Source: Microvirga ossetica (GTDB taxonomy: Bacteria > Pseudomonadota > Alphaproteobacteria > Rhizobiales > Beijerinckiaceae). From it: 64,000 nucleotides of DNA. Made by a program: the position numbers and the translations under genes. The stretch spans positions 3,939,501 through 4,003,500 of the forward strand of contig NZ_CP016616.1 of the NCBI RefSeq assembly GCF_002741015.1, written 5' to 3'. The notes below the pieces were generated by a model. The model saw nothing but the letters and a program-made list of their open reading frames with translations, searched no databases and was not told where the DNA came from. Position 1 is the first letter of the stretch; each line of letters begins with the position of its first letter. This document shows positions 53,918-63,090 of this stretch, piece after piece.

Positions 53918-54793
53918 GTGAACGAGACTGGTCCCATTCCTCTCCTCCGGTCCCTCGACCGGCTCTCCCTGGCAGGTTCCCGTGTCAACGAGGACGGGAC
54001 CGGCCTGCGCGGCCGTTTTGCCTGGATCGTCGACGGAGCCACAGGCCTCTCGGATGAGCCGCTCACCCCGGCGGGTAGCGACGCCTCGTGGCTGGCGCAC
54101 GCGATCGGCGAAAGGCTGGCCGAGCTGTCCGGCGGGACAGGCGCAGGCGCGCTCCTGAACCGCCTCGAGGAAGAACTGAGGACAGCTTTCGAGGCGGCGA
54201 CCGCCCATGTGACCGAGATCGTCGATCACCATGCCCCATCCGCCTGCCTCGGCCTGATCGAGGCCGGACCCGGCGAAAACGGGGGAATAGGCGTTCGGGG
54301 CCGCTTCCTCGGCGACGTGGTCGCCCTCGTGCCGTCGGAGAGCGGGGTCGTCCGGTGGAGCGACGAGCGGGCGAAGCCCTTCGAGAAAAGGACCCTGGCA
54401 GCCCTTGGCGCCCGGGAGCACGAGCCGGGCACCATGCCCGAGGCCGTGCGGCGCCAGATCCGCGAGAACCGCACCAGGCTCAACCGGCCGGACGGCTATT
54501 GGGTGGTGAACCCGCGCCGGCCTTGGGCCGGCCATGAGCTGACGTTCGAGGCGAGCGTGGATCCGGGGGCCGCCATCGTGCTTGCGACGGACGGCTTCAT
54601 GCGGCTCGTCGACGTGTTCGGCGCCTATTCGGACGTCGCGCTCCATGCTGCGCTCGCTGCGGGCAGGGGAGCGGAACTCATGCAGGAATTGCGGGAAAGG
54701 GAGCGAAGCGATCTTATGGCAGGCGCTTATCCTCGTGTTAAAACCCACGACGACGCGACGTTTCTCGTGATCGCAGCCGGGCCACAGGCCTGA
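53918..54793 (+). CDS. PP2C-like serine/threonine phosphatase
   Basis: A 291-residue protein of the PPM/PP2C fold. Metal-binding aspartates are suggested by SRVNEDGTGL (about 21-30) and WIVDGATGL (about 36-44), and later by VLATDGFMRLVD (about 225-236) and KTHDDATFLVI (about 274-284). There is no signal or membrane segment. Spacing is looser than in classical PP2C enzymes, but the metal motifs are there. Start is GTG at 53918. The substrate is unknown; no kinase gene lies next to it. It is followed by the sugar-transport operon on the same strand. Confidence 0.82.
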   Translation: MNETGPIPLLRSLDRLSLAGSRVNEDGTGLRGRFAWIVDGATGLSDEPLTPAGSDASWLAHAIGERLAELSGGTGAGALLNRLEEELRTAFEAATAHVTEIVDHHAPSACLGLIEAGPGENGGIGVRGRFLGDVVALVPSESGVVRWSDERAKPFEKRTLAALGAREHEPGTMPEAVRRQIRENRTRLNRPDGYWVVNPRRPWAGHELTFEASVDPGAAIVLATDGFMRLVDVFGAYSDVALHAALAAGRGAELMQELRERERSDLMAGAYPRVKTHDDATFLVIAAGPQA

Positions 54794-54800
54794 AGAGATT

Positions 54801-54835
54801 CCGCCAAGCCCCGCACGAAAGGCGGGACTTGGCGG
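54801..54835 (+). other. Strong hairpin in the leader of the sugar-binding-protein gene
   Basis: CCGCCAAG (54801-54808) and CTTGGCGG (54828-54835) are perfect 8-bp arms, with an inner CCCGC/GCGGG pair. It lies just past the phosphatase stop and 22 bp before the binding-protein start, without a U-tract, so it is more likely an RNA-stabilising or attenuating structure than a simple terminator. Confidence 0.55.
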
Positions 54836-54857
54836 TGGGAGGACAAGGATTTCAACA

Positions 54858-56120
54858 ATGAGGGAACTGACAATGAAACTGACCCGACGCATTCTAATGG
54901 GCGCTGCCGCCGGCAGCTTCCTGCTCTCCGGCACTGCCGCCATGGCGCAGACCGAGCTGACCTTCTGGAGCTGGCGCCAGGAGGACAAGGCCTTCTACCA
55001 GGACGTCATCAAGAAGTTCCAGGCCAAGGAGCCGGGCATCACGGTGAAGTTCGAGACCTATGCGCCCGAGAACTACCAGACGATCCTCTCCACGGCGCTC
55101 GCCGCCGGCCGCGGCCCGGACGTGATCCAGGTCCGCGCCTACGGCAACCTGGAGACCATCGCGACCCCGGGCTACCTGCTCGCCCTCGACAAGCAGAACG
55201 TGCCGGAGCTGGCGAACTTCCCGGAAGCAGCGCTTGCGGCCGAGACCCTGCGCTCGGACAGCAAGGTCTATGCCGTTCCCTTCGCCATGCAGGCGCAGCT
55301 CGTCGTCTACAACAAGAAGATCTTCAAGGATAACGGCGTCAACCCGCCGAAGACCTGGGACGAGATGATGGCGCTGACCCAGGCGCTGAAGGCCAAGAAC
55401 ATCACGCCCTTCGCCAACGGCACGGCGACCGCGTGGCAGAACGAGACCATCGTCGGCGGCCTGCTCTCGTCCATGCTCGGCAAGGAATTCGAGACGGACA
55501 TCGTCTCCGGCAAGGCGAACTTCACCGATCCGCGCTTCGTCGGCGCTCTCGCCAAGCTGAAGGACATCGGCCAGTATTTCTCGCCGAACTTCACCGGCGT
55601 GGATTATCCGTCCTCGCAGCAGCTCTTCGTAGCCGGCCGCGCGGCGATGTTCGCGGGCGGTTCCTATGAGGTGGCGAACTTCAAGAACCAGAACCCGACC
55701 CTCGACCTCGGCGTGTTCCCGGCTCCCGTCCTGAAGGCCGGCGACCAGGCGCTGATCGCCACCTATTACGACGGCGGCTATGCGGTGAACGCGAAGACGG
55801 AGAAGAAGGATGCGGCGCTCAAGTTCGTGCGCTTCCTGGCGACGCCCGAATACGGCACCTCCTTCACCAACACGCTCAAGAACCTGTCGCCGATCAAGGA
55901 CATCAAGATCGAGGACGCGATCACGCAGGACGTGGCGAAGCTCGCCGAGAACTCCATGTCCTACCTGATGCTCGTGCGCTTCCGCTACCAGGAGCCGAGC
56001 GGTTCTGTGCTGCTGCAGTCGAACGTGCAGAAGATGCTCGCCGGCCAGCAGACCCCCGAGCAGGCCGCAGCCGAGATCAACAAGGGCATCGCGACCTACT
56101 ACAAGCCGTTCCAGAAGTAA
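54858..56120 (+). CDS. ABC transporter sugar-binding protein (family 1 extracellular solute-binding)
   Basis: A 420-residue periplasmic binding protein. Signal: basic KLTRR, then ILMGAAAGSFLLSGTAAMAQ. The mature protein begins TELTFWSWRQEDKAFYQDVI and has AAGRGPDVIQVRAYGNLE and YAVPFAMQAQLVVYNKKIFK, typical of carbohydrate-binding proteins. Two starts (54858 and 54873) each have a Shine-Dalgarno at good spacing. First gene of an operon with two permeases and nanE, so the ligand may be an amino sugar such as N-acetylmannosamine or sialic acid (inference). Confidence 0.92.
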   Translation: MRELTMKLTRRILMGAAAGSFLLSGTAAMAQTELTFWSWRQEDKAFYQDVIKKFQAKEPGITVKFETYAPENYQTILSTALAAGRGPDVIQVRAYGNLETIATPGYLLALDKQNVPELANFPEAALAAETLRSDSKVYAVPFAMQAQLVVYNKKIFKDNGVNPPKTWDEMMALTQALKAKNITPFANGTATAWQNETIVGGLLSSMLGKEFETDIVSGKANFTDPRFVGALAKLKDIGQYFSPNFTGVDYPSSQQLFVAGRAAMFAGGSYEVANFKNQNPTLDLGVFPAPVLKAGDQALIATYYDGGYAVNAKTEKKDAALKFVRFLATPEYGTSFTNTLKNLSPIKDIKIEDAITQDVAKLAENSMSYLMLVRFRYQEPSGSVLLQSNVQKMLAGQQTPEQAAAEINKGIATYYKPFQK

Positions 56121-56130
56121 GACTTTGACA

Positions 56131-56166
56131 AGGAGGCGGCGGATTCTCGCGTCCGCCGCCTTTTCC
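56131..56166 (+). terminator. Intra-operon terminator after the binding-protein gene
   Basis: Perfect 9-bp arms GGCGGCGGA / TCCGCCGCC (56135-56143 and 56152-56160) followed by TTTT. It lies between the binding-protein stop and the first permease start (56183). Partial termination here would lower permease mRNA relative to binding-protein mRNA. Confidence 0.85.
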
Positions 56167-56182
56167 GAAAGCTGCTGAATCC

Positions 56183-57115
56183 ATGCAAGCCTCGCGCCAA
56201 CAGCCCCGCACGCTGAAGCATCAATTATGGGTGGCGTTTCTCGTCGTCCCGCCCATCGCCTTCATGTCGCTGTTCGTGGTCTATCCGATCCTCTCGGCCT
56301 TCGCCTATGCCTTCTACGATTGGCAGGGCCTGGCGCGCGGCGAGTTCGTCGGCCTGAAGAATTTCAAGGAAGTGCTGTTCGGCGTCACCATGGCGCCAGT
56401 GGTCTGGAACGCCTTCCTGCACAACGTCTATGCCCTCGTGGCGCTGATGATCATCCAGAACGGCGGCGGGTTTCTTTTCGCTTGGCTGCTCTACAAGGAG
56501 CCCTTCGGCTTCCGCTTCCATCGGGTGGCGGTGTTCGTGCCCGTCGTGCTGTCGACGATCATCGTGGGCTTCCTCTGGAAGCTCTTCCTCAATCCGAATT
56601 TCGGCATCGTCAATCAGGCGCTCTATTCGCTCGGCCTCGATTCCCTGGCCAAGCCCTGGCTCGGCGATTCCTCGACCGCGCTCGGCGCGCTCATCCTTGC
56701 CAATGCCTGGCACTTCGTCGGCTTTCCGACCCTCGTCTATCTCGCCGGCATGCAGCGCATTCCGCCTGAGATCATCGAGGCGGCGCGGCTCGACGGCACC
56801 AACGAATGGCAACTCCTGAAGAACGTGGTCTGGCCGCTGGTGGCGCCGAGCACCACCATCCTCTTCACGCTGCTTTTCATCGGTGCGTTCAACTGGTTCG
56901 AGATTCCTTACGTGATGGTCGGCCTCGACGGCTCGCCCTTCGGTACTACCGACGTGCTCGGCCTCGTCTTCTACCGCACCGCCTTCGGCAACCAGAGCGC
57001 CAGCATCCAGAACTTCGGCATGGGCTCGGCGCTGGCCACGCTGCTCTTCCTCTTCATCGTCGTCTTCGCGTCCATGCTGACCCTGTGGCTGCGCCGTCGG
57101 GAGATCCAGTTTTGA
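56183..57115 (+). CDS. Sugar ABC transporter permease (first subunit)
   Basis: A 310-residue inner-membrane permease of the MalF/UgpA type with six hydrophobic segments. The EAA loop is visible as PPEIIEAARLDGTNEWQLLK (about 194-213). Start at the ATG at 56183, 63 bp after the binding-protein stop and just past a terminator hairpin. Its end overlaps the second permease by 4 bp. Confidence 0.93.
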   Translation: MQASRQQPRTLKHQLWVAFLVVPPIAFMSLFVVYPILSAFAYAFYDWQGLARGEFVGLKNFKEVLFGVTMAPVVWNAFLHNVYALVALMIIQNGGGFLFAWLLYKEPFGFRFHRVAVFVPVVLSTIIVGFLWKLFLNPNFGIVNQALYSLGLDSLAKPWLGDSSTALGALILANAWHFVGFPTLVYLAGMQRIPPEIIEAARLDGTNEWQLLKNVVWPLVAPSTTILFTLLFIGAFNWFEIPYVMVGLDGSPFGTTDVLGLVFYRTAFGNQSASIQNFGMGSALATLLFLFIVVFASMLTLWLRRREIQF

Positions 57116-57966
57116 CCGCCATCGCCTCCGATACGCCTGCCACGCGCCAGCCGATATCCTTCGCGCTCCTCGCCCAGGTCATCCTGATCGCGAATTCCTT
57201 CATCATGCTCTATCCGGTCTTGGTGATGGTGCTCTCCGCCTTCAAGACCACGGGCGAGATCTTCGAGCATCCCTTCGCGCTGCCCGATTTCACGCAGGTC
57301 GGGAACTTCGCCAAGGTGCTCGGCGAAACCGCGATGCCGACCTATTTCATGAACTCGATCCTGGTGACGGGCACCTCGGTCGTGCTGATCCTCGTGCTCG
57401 GCACCATGGCGGGCTACGCGGTGGCGCGCTACGAGTCGCGCACCAACACCTTCATTCTGCTGTTCTTCCTCGCCGGACTGATGCTGCCCCTGAAGCTCGC
57501 GGTCATCCCGCTCTTCATCCTGCTGCGCGATCTCGGCCTTCTCGACAGCCGCTGGAGCCTCATCGTCACCTATACGGCGATCGGCCTGCCGTCGGCCGTT
57601 TTCATCATGGCGGGCTTCCTGCGCACGCTGCCGGCGGAGCTCGAGGATGCGGCGCGCATCGACGGGGCCTCTGAGCCGCGGATCATGTGGTCGGTCATGC
57701 TGCCGCTGGCGCGCCCGCCGATGGCGATCGCCGCGATCCAGAACGCGGTGCCGATCTGGAACGACTTCTTCTTCCCGCTCGTCTTCATCCAGACCGATGC
57801 GCGAAAGACCCTGCCACAGGGCCTGACCACCTTCATGGGCGAATACACCACCGATTGGGGCATGCTGTTCGCCGGCCTCACCATCGCGGCAGCTCCCATC
57901 ACGCTGCTCTACATTGCCCTGTCGCGCCAGTTCATCCAGGGCATGACCGCCGGCGCTGTGAAATGA
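57112..57966 (+). CDS. Sugar ABC transporter permease (second subunit)
   Basis: A 284-residue permease of the MalG/UgpE type, six hydrophobic segments, EAA loop LPAELEDAARIDGASEPRIM (about 173-192). I place the start at the TTG (57112-57114) that overlaps the first permease stop in TTGA; the longer open frame upstream is only an out-of-frame part of that gene. No ATPase gene follows; nanE comes next after 10 bp. Confidence 0.9.
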   Translation: MTAIASDTPATRQPISFALLAQVILIANSFIMLYPVLVMVLSAFKTTGEIFEHPFALPDFTQVGNFAKVLGETAMPTYFMNSILVTGTSVVLILVLGTMAGYAVARYESRTNTFILLFFLAGLMLPLKLAVIPLFILLRDLGLLDSRWSLIVTYTAIGLPSAVFIMAGFLRTLPAELEDAARIDGASEPRIMWSVMLPLARPPMAIAAIQNAVPIWNDFFFPLVFIQTDARKTLPQGLTTFMGEYTTDWGMLFAGLTIAAAPITLLYIALSRQFIQGMTAGAVK

Positions 57967-57976
57967 GGATCGTCGG

Positions 57977-58645
57977 ATGCTGATCCCTAAGGGCGCCCTC
58001 GTCATCTCCTGCCAGGCTCGGGCGGACAATCCGCTGCACGGCCCGGTCTACATGTCCGCCATGGCGCAGGCCGCTGAGGCCGGTGGCGCCAGGGGCATCC
58101 GCGCCAACGGCGAGGCCGATGTGGCGGCGATCCGGGCGGTGACAAAGCTCCCGATCATCGGGATCGCGAAGGTGTGGGACGATCGCTTCCCGGTCTACAT
58201 CACGCCCGGCTTCGAGCAGGCCGCGCAGGTCGCCAGGGCGGGCGCCGACATCGTCGGCATCGATGCCACGCCGCGTCCACGCAACGGCGAGCCGGTGGAT
58301 CGCCTGATCGGCCGCATCAAGGCCGAGCTCGGCCGGGAAGTCTTTGCCGACATCGCCACGTTGGAGGAGGGGCGGGCGGCCCAGGCCGCCGGTGCGACCT
58401 ATGTCGCGACGACGCTTGCCGGCTACACGGAGGAGACGGCGTCCCACAAGACGGGCGGTCCCGATTTGGAACTCCTCTCAGCGCTTGTGGCCGAGGTTCC
58501 GGTGCCCATCGTTGCGGAAGGTCGCTTCGACACACCGGAACGGGTGGCGGAGGCTTTCCGCCGCGGTGCCCATGCGGTTGTCGTGGGTACCGCAGTAACG
58601 AATCCACGTGAGATCACGAAGAAGTTTGTTCAGGCCATATCCTGA
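57977..58645 (+). CDS. nanE: N-acetylmannosamine-6-phosphate 2-epimerase
   Basis: A 222-residue TIM-barrel enzyme converting ManNAc-6-phosphate to GlcNAc-6-phosphate in sialic-acid breakdown. Conserved stretches are LVISCQARADNPLHGP (about 9-24), GARGIRANG (about 37-45) and KLPIIGIAK (the catalytic Lys region, about 57-65), then GADIVGIDATPRPR and the C-terminal VPIVAEGRF. It is last in the operon with the ABC importer, which suggests import of an amino sugar feeding this step. Kinase (nanK), lyase (nanA) and ATPase genes are not nearby. Confidence 0.92.
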   Translation: MLIPKGALVISCQARADNPLHGPVYMSAMAQAAEAGGARGIRANGEADVAAIRAVTKLPIIGIAKVWDDRFPVYITPGFEQAAQVARAGADIVGIDATPRPRNGEPVDRLIGRIKAELGREVFADIATLEEGRAAQAAGATYVATTLAGYTEETASHKTGGPDLELLSALVAEVPVPIVAEGRFDTPERVAEAFRRGAHAVVVGTAVTNPREITKKFVQAIS

Positions 58646-58705
58646 GCCGCCGCCTAGGTAAGCTTGTAACGGAAACGTGAGAGCACCTCTGGCGTTCTCA
58701 GGTGT

Positions 58706-58722
58706 ACCCATTCACAATGGGT
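58706..58722 (+). promoter_or_regulatory. 17-bp palindrome upstream of msrP, possible operator
   Basis: ACCCATT-CAC-AATGGGT is a perfect inverted repeat (arms 58706-58712 and 58716-58722) just before the msrP Shine-Dalgarno (58730-58735). In other bacteria msrPQ respond to oxidants or copper stress through dedicated regulators; the regulator here is unknown. Confidence 0.4.
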
Positions 58723-58740
58723 TCCAAACGAGGTGATGCC

Positions 58741-59688
58741 GTGCTGATCCGCCGCCCTGCCGATATTCTGCCTTCGGAGATTACGCCCCGGGAGGTGTAT
58801 CTCAACCGCCGCCAATGGATGGCGGGCGCCGCCGGCTTGGCGCTGGCAGCGGCTGCGCTGCCGGAGGGCGTGGGCGCCGCGACCCTGAATGCGGCCAAGA
58901 GCCCGTTCTCCACGGACGAGAAGAAGACGAGCCGGGAAGACGTCACCAGCTACAACAATTACTACGAATTCGGCACCGGCAAGGACGATCCGGCCGCAAA
59001 GGCCAAGTCCCTCAAGACCTCCCCGTGGACGGTGAAGGTCGACGGGATGGTCGGGAAGCCGGGCGAGTTCGCGGTCGAGGATCTCATCAAATCCTCGGCT
59101 CTCGAAGAGCGCGTCTATCGCATGCGCTGCGTCGAGGGCTGGTCGATGGTCATCCCCTGGGTCGGGTTCCCCCTGGCGGATCTCGTCAAGCGCGTCGAGC
59201 CCCTGGGCAGCGCGAAGTATGTCGCTTTCGAGACGGCCTATCGTCCCGATGAAATGCCGGGCGTGGATTCCTTCTTCCCGGTGCTCGAATGGCCCTATGT
59301 GGAGGGCTTGCGCTTGGATGAGGCCATGAACCCGCTGACCATCCTGGCGGTCGGTCTCTATGGCGAGACCCTGCCGAACCAGAACGGCGCGCCGATCCGG
59401 CTGGTGGTGCCGTGGAAATACGGCTTCAAGGGCATCAAGTCGATCACCCGCATCAGCTTCGTCGACAAGCAGCCGGAAACCTCCTGGAACAAGCAGGCGT
59501 CGAACGAATACGGCTTCTATGCCAACGTGAACCCGAGCGTCGACCATCCGCGCTGGAGCCAGGCGACGGAGCGGCGCATCGGAGAGGGCGGATTGTTCGT
59601 GAAGCGGCGCCCGACCCTGATGTTCAACGGCTATGCCGAACAGGTGGCGAGCCTCTATACGGGCATGGACCTGCGGAAGCTCTACTGA
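58741..59688 (+). CDS. msrP: Periplasmic protein-methionine-sulfoxide reductase, catalytic subunit MsrP
   Basis: A 315-residue molybdopterin enzyme that repairs oxidised methionines in periplasmic proteins. The N-terminus [20 protein letters not shown] leads into a Tat signal ([20 protein letters not shown]). The molybdenum-ligand cysteine is in [16 protein letters not shown] (about 124-139), followed by the usual [14 protein letters not shown] choose the GTG at 58741 because it gives the family's normal start and has GAGGTG at good spacing; the frame continues back to 58702. It forms a unit with msrQ, whose start overlaps its stop. Confidence 0.95.
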   Translation: MLIRRPADILPSEITPREVYLNRRQWMAGAAGLALAAAALPEGVGAATLNAAKSPFSTDEKKTSREDVTSYNNYYEFGTGKDDPAAKAKSLKTSPWTVKVDGMVGKPGEFAVEDLIKSSALEERVYRMRCVEGWSMVIPWVGFPLADLVKRVEPLGSAKYVAFETAYRPDEMPGVDSFFPVLEWPYVEGLRLDEAMNPLTILAVGLYGETLPNQNGAPIRLVVPWKYGFKGIKSITRISFVDKQPETSWNKQASNEYGFYANVNPSVDHPRWSQATERRIGEGGLFVKRRPTLMFNGYAEQVASLYTGMDLRKLY

Positions 59689-60332
59689 TGGCGGGACGAG
59701 CCTCCGTTCAAGAAGCCAAGAAAGGCTTTGTGCTGCCTCAGGTGCCGAAGATCGCCGTCTATATCGTCGGCTTCATCCCGGCTGTCCTGCTGTTCTATGC
59801 CGGCATCGCCGACCGGCTCGGCGCCGATCCCATGCGCTATCTGGAACAGGCCCTCGGGCTCTGGGCCCTGCGCTTCCTCATCGCGACGCTGACGGTCACG
59901 CCGCTGCGGCAGCTCTTAAACATCAATCTGCTGCGCTATCGCCGGGCGCTCGGCCTGCTCGCCTTCTACTACGCGGCCCTGCATCTCACCACCTATCTCG
60001 TTCTCGACCAGGGCCTCGACATCGCGGCCATCGTCGCCGACATCGTCAAGCGGCCCTACATCACCATCGGAATGGCGACCTTCGTCATCCTCGTGCCCCT
60101 GGCCGTGACCTCCAACAACGCCGCGATCCGGCGCATGGGTGGGCAGGCCTGGGCGAAGCTGCATCGTCTCGTCTATGTGGCCGCCATCGGCGCGGTGCTG
60201 CATTTCATCCTCGTCGTGAAATCCTGGCCGCCCGAGCCCCTGGTCTATGCGGCCATCGTCGCGGTGCTGCTCGGCTACAGGCTGGTCCGCAGGACGACGA
60301 AACGGGCGTCGCCGAGACAGCGCCCCGCTTGA
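59688..60332 (+). CDS. msrQ: Heme-binding membrane subunit MsrQ
   Basis: A 214-residue inner-membrane b-type cytochrome that passes electrons to MsrP. Five to six hydrophobic segments carry conserved histidines for heme, for example in YYAALHLTTYLVLD (about 93-106) and AKLHRLVYVAAIGAVLHFIL (about 160-179). The ATG overlaps the msrP TGA by one base (TGATG). Length is normal for the family. Confidence 0.94.
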   Translation: MAGRASVQEAKKGFVLPQVPKIAVYIVGFIPAVLLFYAGIADRLGADPMRYLEQALGLWALRFLIATLTVTPLRQLLNINLLRYRRALGLLAFYYAALHLTTYLVLDQGLDIAAIVADIVKRPYITIGMATFVILVPLAVTSNNAAIRRMGGQAWAKLHRLVYVAAIGAVLHFILVVKSWPPEPLVYAAIVAVLLGYRLVRRTTKRASPRQRPA

Positions 60333-60395
60333 AGAGCCCAACAGCTTCGTTAGGATGCCTGCGCGAGGCAGGTTCACCTCTTCGGGAGACAGGAT

Positions 60396-61211
60396 ATGCG
60401 TTCGACTCGATCCTCAGGCGGCCGGTTTGCGAAGATGGCTCTTCTCGGCCTGCTGCTCTCGGGGTTCGCGCTGGTCGGCGGAGCTTCGGCCCAGTCCAGG
60501 GATGTGCTGGTTTTCGCAGCCGCCAGCCTGAAGAATGCGCTCGACGATGCCGGCGCGGCCTGGATGCGCGAGACCGGCAAGAGGGTCACGGTCTCCTATG
60601 CCGCCAGCAATGCGCTCGCCAAGCAGATCGAGGCTGGTGCCCCGGCGGATCTCTTTGTCTCCGCCGATCTCGACTGGATGGATTACCTGGCCTCGAAGGG
60701 GCTGATCAAGCCCGAGAGCCGCATCAGCCTGCTCGGCAATTCCCTCGTCCTCGTCGCGCCGAAAGGCTCCACCCAGCAGGTGACACTCCAGCCCGGAATC
60801 GATCTCGCCGCGATCCTTGGCGGCAACCGCCTGGCGATGGGCCATGTGGATGCGGTGCCGGCCGGAAAATACGGCAAGGCGGCGCTCGAGCATCTCGGCG
60901 CCTGGGCCGGGGTCAAGGATAAGATCGCGCAGGCGGATAACGTGCGCGCGGCGCTCCTCCTCGTCTCCCGTGGCGAGGCGCCGCTTGGGATCGTCTACAA
61001 GACCGATGCCGTATCCGATCCGAATGTGAGCATCGTCGCGACCTTCCCGGAAGAGAGCCATCCGCCGATCGTCTATCCGGTCGCGCTCACCAAGGATTCG
61101 AGCAATCCTGACGCGGCGGCGTTCCTGGCCTTCCTGCGCTCGGACAAGACGAAGCCTTTCTTCGAGAAGCAGGGCTTCACGTTCGTCGGCAAGGCGACCT
61201 CCGGCTCGTGA
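60396..61211 (+). CDS. modA: Molybdate ABC transporter substrate-binding protein ModA
   Basis: A 271-residue periplasmic binding protein for molybdate/tungstate. A signal peptide (MALLGLLLSGFALVGGASAQ, about 15-34) is followed by RDVLVFAAASLKNALDDAGA, KRVTVSYAASNALAKQIEAGAPADLFVSAD (key AASN and GAPADLFVSAD) and a C-terminal VALTKDSSNPDAAAFLAFL, all typical of ModA. First gene of modABC, 63 bp after msrQ on the same strand; its stop overlaps modB by 4 bp. Confidence 0.95.
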   Translation: MRSTRSSGGRFAKMALLGLLLSGFALVGGASAQSRDVLVFAAASLKNALDDAGAAWMRETGKRVTVSYAASNALAKQIEAGAPADLFVSADLDWMDYLASKGLIKPESRISLLGNSLVLVAPKGSTQQVTLQPGIDLAAILGGNRLAMGHVDAVPAGKYGKAALEHLGAWAGVKDKIAQADNVRAALLLVSRGEAPLGIVYKTDAVSDPNVSIVATFPEESHPPIVYPVALTKDSSNPDAAAFLAFLRSDKTKPFFEKQGFTFVGKATSGS

Positions 61212-61903
61212 TCGATTGGCTTTCTCCGGAAGAGTGGACGGCCGTTCGCCTCAGCCTGAAAGTCGCCTTCGTCGCGATGACGGCGAGCCTCATTCCCGGC
61301 ATCGCCATTGCGCTGCTGCTGGAGCGAGGGCGCTTCTGGGGGCGGCAGTTCCTTGACGTTCTCGTCCATCTCCCCTTGGTCCTGCCGCCGGTCGTCGTCG
61401 GCTGGTTCCTGCTGATCGGTTTCGGGCGGCGCGGCCCCATCGGCGCCTTCCTGTCAGAGCAGTTCGGCATCGTGTTCTCCTTCCGCTGGACGGGCGCGGC
61501 GCTCGCCTGCGCCATCATGGGCTTCCCGCTCCTGGTGCGCGCGATCCGCCTGTCCATCGCAGCCGTCGACCGCAAGCTGGAGGATGCGGCGGGAACGCTC
61601 GGCGCTCATCCGGTTTGGGTGTTCGCCGTGGTAACTCTGCCTCTCATCGTACCGGGCATCATCGCCGGCATGGTGCTGTCCTTCGCCAAGGCGATGGGCG
61701 AGTTCGGTGCGACGATCACCTTCGTTTCCAACATTCCCGGCGAGACACAGACCATTCCCTCCGCCATTTATACCTATACGCAGGTGCCGGGCGGCGAGAG
61801 CGGCGCCATGCGTCTGACGCTCGTGTCCATCGTCATCTCCGTCGTTGCGCTCTGGCTGTCCGAATGGCTGGCGCGCCGGATGCGCCGCCGGGTTCGCGCG
61901 TAA
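61208..61903 (+). CDS. modB: Molybdate ABC transporter permease ModB
   Basis: A 231-residue permease. Five to six hydrophobic segments and the ModB motif LGAHPVWVFAVVTLPLIVPG followed by GAFGATITFVSNIPGETQT-type sequence (here MGEFGATITFVSNIPGETQT). The start GTG overlaps the modA stop by 4 bp (GTGA) and its end overlaps modC by one base. Confidence 0.95.
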   Translation: MIDWLSPEEWTAVRLSLKVAFVAMTASLIPGIAIALLLERGRFWGRQFLDVLVHLPLVLPPVVVGWFLLIGFGRRGPIGAFLSEQFGIVFSFRWTGAALACAIMGFPLLVRAIRLSIAAVDRKLEDAAGTLGAHPVWVFAVVTLPLIVPGIIAGMVLSFAKAMGEFGATITFVSNIPGETQTIPSAIYTYTQVPGGESGAMRLTLVSIVISVVALWLSEWLARRMRRRVRA

Positions 61904-63009
61904 TGGTTCTCGACGTCGACATCCGGCATACGCAGGGAGCCTTCGACCTCCAAGCGCGCTTCCGGTCGGACGGAAAGCTCACAGCACTTTTCGGTCCGTC
62001 GGGATCCGGCAAGACGACGATCGTGAACGCCATAGGCGGTCTCGTGCGGCCGGATCACGGCCGCATCGTCGTGCAGGGGCGGGTGCTCGTCGACACGAAG
62101 AAAGGCGTCTTCGTTCCCAAGCACCGGCGGCGCATCGGCTACGTGTTCCAGGAAGGACGCCTCTTCCCGCATCTCGACGTGCGCCAGAACCTGCTCTTCG
62201 GCCGCTGGTTCACCCCGAGGGGGGAGCGGAAGACGGGTTTCGAGAATGTCGTGGAGCTTCTCGGCATCGGACACCTTCTCGAACGGCGACCGGCGACGTT
62301 GTCGGGCGGCGAAAAGCAGCGCGTCGCCATCGGGCGCGCGCTTCTCGCCGATCCGCAGCTCCTGCTGATGGACGAGCCGCTGGCATCGCTCGACGATGCG
62401 CGCAAAGCCGAGATCTTTCCCTATATCGAGCGGCTGCGCGACGAGGGCGGCGTGCCGATCGTTTTCGTCAGCCACTCCGTGCCCGAGATTGCGCGTCTTG
62501 CGACATCGGTCGTCGTTCTGTCCGAGGGGAGGGTGGCGGCATCCGGTTCGGCCTCGGAGATTCTGCGGCATACGAACCTGTTCAGGCAGACCGGTCTCAC
62601 CGAGGCCGGAGCGCTGATCGAGGCGCAGGTCCTGCGGCATGAGAACGGCTTCGGCCTTACCGTGCTTCAGGCCAGGGCAGGCACCCTGACCGTCCCGCTT
62701 CTCGATCATGCCGTCGGCACGAGGATGCGCGTGCGCCTACGCGCCCGTGACATCATCCTGTCCCTGCACGAGCCCAAGGGCATGAGCGCGCTCAATGTGC
62801 TGTCGGGAATTATTTCCTCGATCGAGGAATCCGAGGGGGCGAGCGTGGATGTCGAGCTCGATTGCGGCGGCGACGCTCTCGTTGCCCGCGTGACCCGGAA
62901 GTCGGTGGCGGAGCTCGGCCTGAGGCCGGGCCTTCAGGTCCACGCCATCATCAAGAGCATCGCCTTCGATCCGGACGTCCTCGGCGGCGCAAAGCCTGAG
63001 AATATGTGA
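61903..63009 (+). CDS. modC: Molybdate ABC transporter ATPase ModC
   Basis: A 368-residue ATPase driving molybdate import. Walker A GPSGSGKTT (about 31-39), signature LSGGEKQR (about 129-136), Walker B LLLMDEPLASLD (about 149-160), and switch VSHS (in IVFVSHSVPE). The C-terminal part has a TOBE/MOP oxyanion-binding domain (about 295-360) with ALNVLSGIISSIEE and LVARVTRKSVAELGL. The ATG overlaps the modB stop (TAATG). No modE-type repressor gene lies next to it. Confidence 0.95.
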   Translation: MVLDVDIRHTQGAFDLQARFRSDGKLTALFGPSGSGKTTIVNAIGGLVRPDHGRIVVQGRVLVDTKKGVFVPKHRRRIGYVFQEGRLFPHLDVRQNLLFGRWFTPRGERKTGFENVVELLGIGHLLERRPATLSGGEKQRVAIGRALLADPQLLLMDEPLASLDDARKAEIFPYIERLRDEGGVPIVFVSHSVPEIARLATSVVVLSEGRVAASGSASEILRHTNLFRQTGLTEAGALIEAQVLRHENGFGLTVLQARAGTLTVPLLDHAVGTRMRVRLRARDIILSLHEPKGMSALNVLSGIISSIEESEGASVDVELDCGGDALVARVTRKSVAELGLRPGLQVHAIIKSIAFDPDVLGGAKPENM

Positions 63010-63090
63010 CATTTCAGCCTTCGAGGTTGCACCGACGGCAGAGCCGTGTAGCCTCTCCCGCCATTATTCGACCTGCGAGAGACGAGGATC

